Assembly (NCBI GenBank): GCA_003695555.1
Contig: RFIU01000262.1
Span: 1 to 8,147 of the forward strand
From: Alphaproteobacteria bacterium
Lineage (GTDB): Bacteria; Pseudomonadota; Alphaproteobacteria; Sphingomonadales; Rhodothalassiaceae
Length of the DNA stretch: 8,147 nt
Direction of reading: 5' to 3'
The notes below the pieces were generated by a model. That model had not been told where the DNA came from and did not search any database. It was given only the letters and a program-made list of their open reading frames with translations. Below are positions 1 through 6,313 of the stretch, piece after piece. The translations under genes were made by a program, and so were the position numbers. Numbering within the stretch: position 1 is the stretch's first letter; every line of letters starts with the position of its first letter.

Positions 1-1601
1 AGCGCACTGTATTCATCGGGGCCGGTAACGCAGGTAATTTCGAAGCGGTCTTCGGCGGTGAAATGCCCGATTGCCGGCCACAGGCGAGCGGTTTCGAGCA
101 GCATGGCGAGCGCTTCGTCGAAGACGAAGGCCTCGTCTCCCGTCATCCGCTCATAGAGCTCGACGGCATAGGCGATCCCGGCATTGATATGATACTGCGC
201 GGTCCCGGCCGGGAAATAGGCCGAGCACTCGCTTCCCGACACCGTCCGCCAAGGATAGAGCGCACCGGCGAGCGAGAGCTCGCGGGCACGCTCGCGCGCA
301 GCGTCCAGCCCGGCGATCCGGAAGCGCAGCATGCGACGGGCGACCTCGGGGGCAAGCGCGGCAAATACCGGCAGCATATAGACATCGGCATCCCAGAAGA
401 TGTGACCCTCATAGCCGAGTCCCGTCAGTCCCTTGGCCGGTATGCTGCCACGCATGCGCGGCGCGGCCCCGTGCAGATGGAAGAGCCCGTGCCGGATCGC
501 CTCCTCAAGATCCTTTGCCCCGCTCAGTGTTACCTGCGCCGCCTGCCACCAGTTCGCAAGCGATCCTCGACTGCCGTCGGTGGTGGCAGAGCGGCTGATG
601 GTACCGCCGCCTTCTTCGGCTTTTGCGGCCGCTGCGGATACGAGCGGGCGATATTCCACCCGACGGATGATCCGCAGCCGGCTTGCCGGCCGGGCCGTGA
701 ATTCGACTTCGGCCATCAGCGCCCGGTCCGCATCATCCGCTCGCCAGCGCAGGTTGGCCTGTTGTCTGCGCCGCCGACTTTCGATCTCGGCGTGCAGAGT
801 GATCCGCGTTTCAAGGCCCACCCCATCACCGCAATCCGGGGTGAAGACCGTCCGGCCGCCCTGCGAAAGAAAGCTCCCCGCCCCTGCCTGCCAACGGGCA
901 CGAACATGCGGGCCATCCTCTTCGAAGGTGGAAAGACGAAAGCCGGGCTCGGATTCCTCGTCGGCGCGGCGCGGATCGACGGTCGCCATCTCGTCCGAGC
1001 GAGCCCGCTCGACATCTGGCGCAGCCCTGTCCGTCGGATCATCTGATGACGGCCACGCACCGAATGTGAGCGTGACGACCAGCTGCATTGCCGCCCCGTC
1101 GTCCGGCCATTCGAGGGCCAGCTCCTCCTCGAACCAGGGCGAACCATCCTCCGGCAGACGCCAGCTGCGCACCAGCCGCACGCTCGCGCAGGGGTGAGTG
1201 CTGCCCGCCGCCTTCCGGCCCAGGATCGTGTCGATCCGCGCCTCGGCCTCGACCCGACCGGCCTCGGTGTCGAGCCGCCAGCGCTCATCTGCCAGCCGGA
1301 GACGACCTTCAACGGGGTGGATGGCAACCAGACCGGGATGCGGGACATGGAGCAGGCGCTCGTTGAAGCGGGCAAGGCCATGGGCCGGCTCGGGATGCAC
1401 ATATGCGACGCGCCGATGAATGTCGGCATGAAAAGCCCGCTCGGCATTCGTCAGAACACCCCGCCCGGCATGGCGCAGGGCAGCGGCGCGGATGCCGAGC
1501 CGGCCATTCGACAAGGCGAAAAGCGCGGCAAGTGTCCCGCTCGCATCGTCATTTTGATCGCCGCCGGCAAGAATCCGTTCGATGATCCGCCTGCCGCTCA
1601 T
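1..1601 (-). CDS. Glycoside hydrolase family 65 protein, probable alpha-glucobiose (maltose/kojibiose-type) phosphorylase, C-terminus missing
   Basis: The reading frame is open from the ATG at 1601 to the window edge (533 codons plus 2 bases). GH65 phosphorylases split alpha-linked glucose disaccharides with inorganic phosphate into glucose and beta-glucose 1-phosphate in the cytoplasm. Residues 1 to about 290 look like the N-terminal beta-sandwich domain, starting with the family-like LSNGRLGIRA (31-40). The helical barrel begins near 345 and carries GLTGLGYEGHIFWDADVYML (391-410), GALYPWRT (446-453), YFPAGTAQYHINAGIAYAVE (462-481) and TGPDEY (526-531). Glu530 in the last motif matches the catalytic general acid of the family (Glu487 in Lactobacillus brevis maltose phosphorylase). 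Members are usually 750-800 residues, so about 230 residues, including the phosphate-binding part, are outside the window. A purine-rich GGAAAGGAAG lies about 10 bases before the ATG. There is no signal peptide. The gene diverges from the MFS transporter. The family is secure; the exact disaccharide, and phosphorylase rather than hydrolase, are inferred. Confidence 0.93.
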   Translation of the reverse strand, partial: MSGRRIIERILAGGDQNDDASGTLAALFALSNGRLGIRAAALRHAGRGVLTNAERAFHADIHRRVAYVHPEPAHGLARFNERLLHVPHPGLVAIHPVEGRLRLADERWRLDTEAGRVEAEARIDTILGRKAAGSTHPCASVRLVRSWRLPEDGSPWFEEELALEWPDDGAAMQLVVTLTFGAWPSSDDPTDRAAPDVERARSDEMATVDPRRADEESEPGFRLSTFEEDGPHVRARWQAGAGSFLSQGGRTVFTPDCGDGVGLETRITLHAEIESRRRRQQANLRWRADDADRALMAEVEFTARPASRLRIIRRVEYRPLVSAAAAKAEEGGGTISRSATTDGSRGSLANWWQAAQVTLSGAKDLEEAIRHGLFHLHGAAPRMRGSIPAKGLTGLGYEGHIFWDADVYMLPVFAALAPEVARRMLRFRIAGLDAARERARELSLAGALYPWRTVSGSECSAYFPAGTAQYHINAGIAYAVELYERMTGDEAFVFDEALAMLLETARLWPAIGHFTAEDRFEITCVTGPDEYSA

Positions 1602-2157
1602 GGTCGGATTCTTCCTTTCCTGGGATCCCTGTTGGCGCTTCCTTTCCTCCCCCAATCCCACGGACGGCATCGGTACCCGTCTTCGCCAAATCGCTGCACC
1701 TCACCCGATGCCCGCTTCATCCTTCCTCCATCATCCATAGCGAAAGGATCCGCCACCGGAGCGGCTTGCCCCCATTCACCAGCGCTATTCCCTTTGACCG
1801 GTGCTCTTCCCATTGGCCGTCGATGCTCATCCCATCGCTCGCCGCGTTACAGCTGGTCACCGGGGACCTTTTCGATGTTCCGTTGCCACGAAGAAATCCG
1901 CTGGACTTTTCGTGAGTTCGCGACCATCCCACGCCCCTGACAGGCGAGGGAAAATCTGCCTGCCCGCCGGCGACAGACTTGACAGAAACCCCCGGGGCCT
2001 GTTTCGTTGTTCAGCATTGCAATCGATTAAATTCGACGCAAGACTTTTTTGCGGCATACAGGCAATCTGGCGGAAAAGCCGGTCTTCCGCCATGCGTGAG
2101 CATACCGGAAGCGGTGCTCCATGATGGAGGCAGGAGGCGAAAGAGAGGAAGAGGCGG
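1602..2157. other. Divergent intergenic region between GH65 and MFS genes
   Basis: These 556 bases hold no convincing gene. Short open frames on both strands lack recognisable products and overlap one another. The spacer must carry the promoters of the GH65 gene (leftward) and the MFS-lacI pair (rightward). Visible elements are a perfect TTGACA at 1979-1984, an imperfect CCGG-centred palindrome at 1855-1868 (12 of 14 positions symmetrical), CCCCGGGG at 1990-1997, and an AT-richer stretch at 2015-2050 containing CAATCGATT. The half next to GH65 is pyrimidine-rich on the plus strand and has an 11-base block, CTTCCTTTCCT, twice (1611-1621 and 1638-1648). Confidence 0.7.
1979..2032 (+). promoter_or_regulatory. 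Candidate promoter/operator region for the MFS-lacI operon
   Basis: A perfect sigma-70-type TTGACA at 1979-1984 is followed by CCCCGGGG (1990-1997), flanked by GAAAC (1985-1989) and GTTTC (2001-2005). A good -10 box is missing at 16-18 bases: TTTCGT at 2002-2007 is poor. Next come GTTTCGTTGTTCA (2001-2013), nearly identical to a block upstream of zwf, and CAATCGATT (2020-2028), which has the CG-centred look of LacI-family half-sites. The -35 box is seen; promoter function and repressor binding are inferred. Confidence 0.3.
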
Positions 2158-3561
2158 ATGGAAGATAAGACGGCGGGCCGAGAGGAAGGCAACGCTGATG
2201 ACGGGCGGACGCCAGAGGACGGCGCTGCGGACCGGCTGGCGGCGAAGGTCCGCCGCGACGGGAAATCCGGCCCTTTCGCGCCTGCCGGCCGTCATTCCAC
2301 CGGGGCGTCCGGCTGGCGGGTCTTTCTCGCCCTGCTGCTCGCCTATGCCCTGTTCGCGATTCTCCTTAACAGTGTCGGCACGGTGATCCTTCAGTCGATC
2401 CGCTATTTCGGAGTGGCGAAGACGACGGCGAGCACGCTGGAGGCCTTCAAGGATCTCTCGATTGCGGGCGTTTCCTTTCTGGTCGCCGCCTTTCTCGCCC
2501 GTTTCGGCTATCGGCGGGCGATGGTGATCGCGCTTGCGGTCGTCGCCGCGGCGCTCTTTGCGATGCCGTTGGTCGATCGGTTCGCCATGGCACAGCTTCT
2601 CTTTCTGGCCACCGGCGCGAGCTTCGCGGTCATCAAGGTGTCCACCTATGCGACCCTGGGCCTGCTGAGTGCGAACCCGCGCGATCATCAGTTCCGGATG
2701 AATCTGCTCGAAGGCGTCTTCATGCTGGGCGTCCTTGCCGGCTACTGGATCTTCGGTCATTTCATGGGCGATACGTCCGCCGACGATCCGGCATGGATGA
2801 ACGTCTATCCCTGGCTAGGCGGGGCGGCGCTGGCCGCCGCCGGATTGCTGCTCATCACCCCCTTTCCGTGCCGATCGCCCGGCCCGCGCGAAACACGCAG
2901 GGCCGCGCCCATGCCTGCGCGCACGGCCTTCGGCCAAATGTGGCGGCTGGCGATACGCCCGCTTACCCTGATCTTCGTCGTTTCCGCCTTTCTCTATGTG
3001 CTGATCGAGCAGGCGATCGGCACCTGGCTACCCACCTTCAACCGCGAGATTCTGGGCATTTCCGCCAGAACGAGCGTCGAGGTCACCTCGATCTTCGCAG
3101 CCGCCCTTGCGATCGGGCGCATTGGTGCCGGCGTCCTGCTTCGGCGCCTTCGCTGGTATCCGCTGCTGATGGTCGCGCTCGCCCTGATGGCCGGCCTGAT
3201 CCTCTTGGTTCTGCCGCTCGCCGGCGAGCTGGCGCAGCATGATGGCGCGCGCCCGTTCGGCCTGCCGATCGCGGCTTTCCTGCTGCCGCTGGTCGGGCTC
3301 TTCATGGCGCCCGTCTATCCGGCGATCAATTCCGCGGTGCTCTCGTCGCTGCCAACCGACCGGCAGGCGGCGATGACCGGCCTGATCGTCGTCTTTTCGG
3401 CGCTCGGTGGCACCACGGGATCGCTGATCACGGGCTTCCTCTTTGCGCATCTGAACGGTATCGTCGCCTTCTATGGTACGCTGGTTCCGATTGCCGGGCT
3501 GGCGATCGCGCTGACGGTCTTCCGCCGTCTGCTGCGAGACGATCATCGGGAGGACACATGA
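2158..3561 (+). CDS. MFS transporter, probable sugar (disaccharide) permease of FHS-like type
   Basis: This 467-residue inner-membrane protein has the hydrophobic pattern of a 12-helix major facilitator. A hydrophilic N-terminal tail of about 50 residues comes first. Helices run from WRVFLALLLAYALFAILL (53-70) onward, and a charged central loop lies near 238-262. The cytoplasmic loop ARFGYRRAM (114-122) fits the loop 2-3 signature, and its second-half counterpart is IGRIGAGVLLRRLRW (319-333). GLFMAPVYPAINSAVLSSLP (380-399) and the TWLPTF segment (289-294) recall the fucose/glucose-type FHS permeases. The ATG at 2158 is preceded by purine-rich AGAGGAAGAGGCGG. The stop overlaps the lacI start by 4 bases, so the two are probably translationally coupled. 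The divergent GH65 gene suggests that the cargo is an alpha-glucobiose or a related glucoside. The MFS family is firm; the substrate is inferred from context only. Confidence 0.87.
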   Translation: MEDKTAGREEGNADDGRTPEDGAADRLAAKVRRDGKSGPFAPAGRHSTGASGWRVFLALLLAYALFAILLNSVGTVILQSIRYFGVAKTTASTLEAFKDLSIAGVSFLVAAFLARFGYRRAMVIALAVVAAALFAMPLVDRFAMAQLLFLATGASFAVIKVSTYATLGLLSANPRDHQFRMNLLEGVFMLGVLAGYWIFGHFMGDTSADDPAWMNVYPWLGGAALAAAGLLLITPFPCRSPGPRETRRAAPMPARTAFGQMWRLAIRPLTLIFVVSAFLYVLIEQAIGTWLPTFNREILGISARTSVEVTSIFAAALAIGRIGAGVLLRRLRWYPLLMVALALMAGLILLVLPLAGELAQHDGARPFGLPIAAFLLPLVGLFMAPVYPAINSAVLSSLPTDRQAAMTGLIVVFSALGGTTGSLITGFLFAHLNGIVAFYGTLVPIAGLAIALTVFRRLLRDDHREDT

Positions 3562-4742
3562 CGGACCGGACGCAAAAGGGGGGCGGCAGAGGCGCGCCCG
3601 CCGACGAGCCTGCCGGGTCGATCGGCCGAAAGGGGAATGTTCGGACCATCGCCGACCTCGCCCGGCTGGCCGGCGTGTCCGGCGCGACCGTCTCTCGCGC
3701 ACTCAACGACAGTCCGCTGGTCAATGAGCGCACCCGCCGGCGCATTCAAGAGCTCGCCAGCCGCCACCGCTTTCGCCTCAATGCACGGGCGCGTCAGCTG
3801 CGCCTGCGCAAGACCGACACCGTCTGTGTCATCCTACTGATCGACGAGGAGGCCGGACAGGGACTGTCCGACCCCTTCCTGCTCGAACTGCTCGGCGGCA
3901 TCGCCGACCGCTTGTCGGCGAGAGGCTATGATCTGCTGCTCTCGCGCGCCGAACCGGGGGCCGACTGGTGGGAAGAAGTCCTTCATCCGCGCCGGTTCGA
4001 TGGCGCCATCATCTTCGGACAGGCCTGCGAACATCGCCGCCTGAATGCCCTTGCCGATGCCGGCGCCCCCTTCGTCGTCTGGGGCGGGCGACTGCCCGAT
4101 CAGCACTATGCGAGCGTCGGGTCGGACAATCTCGGCGGCGGCCAGGCCGCCACCCGGCACCTGATCGAACAGGGCTGCCGGCGGATCGGCTTTCTTGGCG
4201 ACCTCGCCTTTCCCGAAGCAGCGCTGCGCTGGGAAGGATACCGTCTGGCGCTCGAGGAAGCCGGCCTGCCGCTGGACGAAGCACTGTATCGCCCGACCCG
4301 CTTTTCCGGCGAATCGGCGGTTCGGGCGACCCGCGATCTGATCGAAAGCGCCCAGCCCTTCGATGGTCTCGTTGCGGCTTCCGATGTCATCGCGCTCGGC
4401 GCCATCCGCGCGCTCGAGCAGGCCGGACGTGCCGTACCGGGCGATGTCGCCGTCGTCGGCTATGATGACATCCCGCTTGCCGCCTATGTCCATCCTTCGC
4501 TCACCACCGTGCGCCAGGATGTCGCCGCCGGCGGTCGGGCGCTCGTCGATCTGCTGTTGTCGCGAATCGAAACGCCGCCTGCGCGGACGGCACCGGCCTC
4601 GCAACAGGCTGATGGTCAGGAACCGCCGCATGTGATCCTGCCGACCCGCCTGATCGTGCGACAGTCGTCGCGCCGCGATGGCGCGTTTACCCCCCGCATG
4701 CCCGATGACGCCGACGCCTCGGGGCCGGTCGGACACGACTGA
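3558..4742 (+). CDS. LacI-family transcriptional regulator
   Basis: This 394-residue cytoplasmic DNA-binding protein has the full LacI/GalR layout. After a basic N-terminal extension of about 27 residues comes the helix-turn-helix (VRTIADLARLAGVSGATVSR, 28-47, followed by ALND), then a hinge region (about 74-86). The periplasmic-binding-protein-like sensor domain includes DPFLLELLGGIADRLSARGY (105-124), VGSDNLGGGQAATRHL (187-202), RIGFLGD (209-215), AASDVIALGAIRAL (273-286) and GYDDIPLAAYVHPSLTTVRQ (301-320). SDN and the Asp of ASDV are positions that usually contact the sugar in this family. The ATG sits in the ATGA overlap with the MFS stop, with GGGAGGAC just upstream, which supports this start. 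A spacer rich in Ala, Gln and Pro (about 340-357) and a tail after LPTRLIVRQSS (361-371) make it somewhat longer than the usual 330-350. It probably represses the surrounding sugar genes until a sugar inducer is bound; that role and the inducer are inferred. Confidence 0.93.
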   Translation: MTDRTQKGGGRGAPADEPAGSIGRKGNVRTIADLARLAGVSGATVSRALNDSPLVNERTRRRIQELASRHRFRLNARARQLRLRKTDTVCVILLIDEEAGQGLSDPFLLELLGGIADRLSARGYDLLLSRAEPGADWWEEVLHPRRFDGAIIFGQACEHRRLNALADAGAPFVVWGGRLPDQHYASVGSDNLGGGQAATRHLIEQGCRRIGFLGDLAFPEAALRWEGYRLALEEAGLPLDEALYRPTRFSGESAVRATRDLIESAQPFDGLVAASDVIALGAIRALEQAGRAVPGDVAVVGYDDIPLAAYVHPSLTTVRQDVAAGGRALVDLLLSRIETPPARTAPASQQADGQEPPHVILPTRLIVRQSSRRDGAFTPRMPDDADASGPVGHD

Positions 4743-5214
4743 CGCCGTCTTCAAGTCCGCCAAAGCCGCGTTTGCCCGCTCCGCCAAGGAGCGCCGCCCA
4801 TGATACGTCTTCCGCCCGCCGTTCTGTCGCTTCCCGCCACGGCGTCCCCCGGCTTCGGATACCCGCTTCTGAGACTCGCCATTTTCTGCTTCGGGAATAT
4901 CGTCACCATCCGGCCGCACTTCTTTCCCTGAAGCACGTTCGCCCCTCACTTGCGGGCCCTGCATGGCGCAGTGCCTTCTTCGATCATGCCGTTTCCTGCG
5001 GGTGGCACTGCACACAATTCCTGAAACGGTCGATGTGTTTTCCTCCTGCTCGATCTTTCCCATGAACGGAACCTGCACATGATCGGGGCAAGCGCGCGCC
5101 GAGTGGGGGGCAGGCGATCAACACGAACAAGAAAGACCAGATAACAGGGGAGACGGCCGGGCTGAGCGATTGGACAGTGTGAAAAAAAGAGACGGGACAG
5201 AAAGCCTGAGCAGA
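4743..5214. other. Gene-free stretch downstream of lacI
   Basis: No open frame here looks like a real product. The long minus-strand frames are antisense to lacI or low-complexity. A perfect 6-base hairpin (CGCTCC, 5-base loop, GGAGCG; 4777-4793) lies 35 bases after the lacI stop, but no T-run follows, so it is not called as a terminator. From about 5100 the plus strand becomes strikingly purine-rich and runs into the 81-base repeats. Confidence 0.6.
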
Positions 5215-5500
5215 ACCCGAGGCTGCAGACCGGCCATGTAGCCCGTGAGAGAAGTCCCGAAACTGCGTGGGACGGGTGAATGGAACTGCCCGAAAGACCA
5301 GCGGTCCAGCCGGTGGCGCAGGAAAACGGTGATCCGAACCAGATACGCAGAGCAAAGGGGTCGGGATGGAGCGCCAAGCCAGCGGTCCAGCTGATGACAC
5401 AGGGAAACCGTAATCCTGCTCACAGACTCAGGAGAAGAGATCGGAACAGCCCGCAAGACTGAAAGTGCGGACCTGTGGCGAGGGGCGGCGCGCGAAAGGG
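5215..5500. repeat. Degenerate tandem repeat, about 81-base period
   Basis: CCAGCGGTCCAGC occurs exactly at 5298-5310 and again at 5379-5391, 81 bases apart. After this shared 13-mer the copies stay roughly 70 percent alike for another 30 bases by eye, with many transitions. Weaker copies seem to flank them: around 5215-5297 (sharing TCCCGAAACT-like and CGGGTGAATGGAACTGCC-like text with small gaps) and from about 5460 (GCGGACCTGTGGCGAGG against GCGGTCCAGCTGATGACACAGG). The plus strand is purine-rich throughout. In minus-strand translation two copies read RITVSLCHQLDRW and RITVFLRHRLDRW, but no credible protein results. The two central copies are clear; the outer ones are tentative. Confidence 0.6.
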
Positions 5501-5539
5501 CCCGTCCCAATGGCGTGGATCCCACAAGAGGCAGAAACG

Positions 5540-5597
5540 GAAATTGCAAATACAATCGATTGTTTTTGTTATTTTTGCAATCTTCGTGCAAATTTCG
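5540..5597. promoter_or_regulatory. AT-rich island with nested inverted repeats, possible operator
   Basis: Within GC-rich surroundings this patch is strongly AT-rich. It contains a perfect 12-base palindrome, ACAATCGATTGT (5552-5563), with the central CG typical of LacI-family operators. It also contains an 8-base inverted pair, ATTGCAAA (5543-5550) and TTTGCAAT (5574-5581), and an outer imperfect pair, AAATTGCA near 5541-5548 and TGCAAATTTC at 5588-5597. The 9-mer CAATCGATT recurs at 2020-2028 ahead of the MFS gene. Symmetry is seen directly; binding by the neighbouring LacI protein, or promoter use, is inference. Confidence 0.3.
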
Positions 5598-5668
5598 CTT
5601 GCCTTGGCCGCCCCATCAACGCAAAGAAGGATCGGAGGCATGAAGCCGATTCCGGCCCAGCCTGCTGT

Positions 5669-5892
5669 CGGATGAGCGCGATGCCGGATGAGCGCGATGC
5701 CGGATGAGCTCGATGCCGGATGAGCTCGATGTCGGGGGAGTTCACTGCCAGGCATGGGCGATGCCCGTCATGGCCGATGGCGGGTGAGTGCGATGGTGGA
5801 TGAACGCGATGCCCGGCGCGTCCGTGAACGTGGGGTTTCGGTGATGAATGAACGCGATACCCGGCGATTCCGAGATGGGGGGATTGCACTGC
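5669..5892. repeat. Degenerate 16-base tandem repeat with a 48-base higher-order period
   Basis: Fourteen consecutive 16-base units stay in register. The first two are identical (CGGATGAGCGCGATGC, 5669-5684 and 5685-5700). The next two differ at 1 and 2 positions, and later units decay to between 6 and 14 matches. From 5749 a 48-base superunit appears: the first 28 bases of 5797-5844 and 5845-5892 differ at only four positions, and 5749-5796 is a weaker third copy. Weak units extend left to about 5653, and one more, shifted by one base, lies at 5908-5923. In the plus frame that reads 5797-5844 as DERDARRVRERGVSVM, the superunit gives 16-residue peptide repeats. No mobile-element or CRISPR features accompany it. 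Confidence 0.75.
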
Positions 5893-6247
5893 GGCTCAGG
5901 CTGCCCCCGGTTGAGGTCGATGCCACACGGCCATTATCGAATCCGGCCGTTTCTCGCTTGCGGGCGCCCGTCACGGCGAGGAAGCCCGCAGCGGAGAGTT
6001 GGGCCGGCGAACCGAGCGCACGATTCCGGTTTGCCCTGCCACCCGCCGTTCAGGCGACGGCCCGCCCTCTGCCGAAGCGCGGTGCATGGGGCGAACGCCC
6101 ACCGGGCGATGGCATCAGCGCAGCGTTGGCAAACGGCCACCATCGCACGGAAATGATCAACGACCGGTCGGGCAGGATTGATCACGGCAGACACGCCAAA
6201 AGGGCCGACAAGCGGCGCGGAGCGAACAGGAATAACAATGGCAAGAG
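5893..6247. other. Gene-free stretch between repeat arrays
   Basis: No convincing gene is seen here. A plus-strand frame runs across it from an ATG at 5754 to a stop at 6312-6314 (186 codons). Its predicted product is a basic, low-complexity chain that begins inside the 16/48-base repeat, has no recognisable domain, and ends in the zwf upstream region. A minus-strand frame (6389 down to 5934, 151 codons) is equally featureless. Either could be a lineage-specific protein, but chance open frames in GC-rich DNA are the simpler reading. Confidence 0.5.
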
Positions 6248-6313
6248 ACGCAGCAGTTTGGAGGGAAACGGTTGGAAGAAACGCAGCGCCTTGGAGGAAA
6301 TTTGTTTTATGTA
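6248..6313. repeat. Two-copy 33-base direct repeat upstream of zwf
   Basis: ACGCAGC, three variable bases and TTGGAGG occur at 6248-6264 and again at 6281-6297, exactly 33 bases apart and matching at 14 of 17 positions. The remaining half of the unit is only about half conserved. A still weaker copy may precede it near 6215. The second copy runs into the AT-rich zwf upstream region. Confidence 0.45.

Noticed and set aside
63..1197. Plus-strand open frames of 327 and 254 codons opposite the GH65 gene
   Set aside because: The minus strand carries an unmistakable GH65 sequence through the whole interval; these are its shadows.
1602..2157. tRNA or other known RNA gene in the spacers, including 4743-6448
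   Set aside because: I looked for a T-loop GTTCRA pattern with pairing arms and for SRP, tmRNA and RNase P landmarks and found none that fit.
2011..2760. Minus-strand open frame of 249 codons across the MFS start
   Set aside because: Antisense to the MFS gene and its promoter region, with low-complexity charged residues and no recognisable domain.
4777..4793. Hairpin CGCTCC / GGAGCG as terminator of MFS-lacI
   Set aside because: The stem is perfect but only 6 base pairs, and no T-run follows on the plus strand. Without a folding calculation it is no better than chance hairpins in GC-rich DNA.
3834..5078. Minus-strand open frame of 414 codons antisense to lacI
   Set aside because: It lies opposite a clear LacI-family gene, its product is arginine- and glycine-rich with no domain, and long antisense frames are common opposite GC-rich genes.
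5118..5591. Minus-strand frame of 157 codons with internal peptide repeats
   Set aside because: The peptide repeats simply reflect the 81-base DNA repeat. No domain, signal or conserved pattern is visible.
5669..5892. CRISPR array
   Set aside because: The 16-base units are directly adjacent with no spacers and decay progressively, and no cas genes are present.
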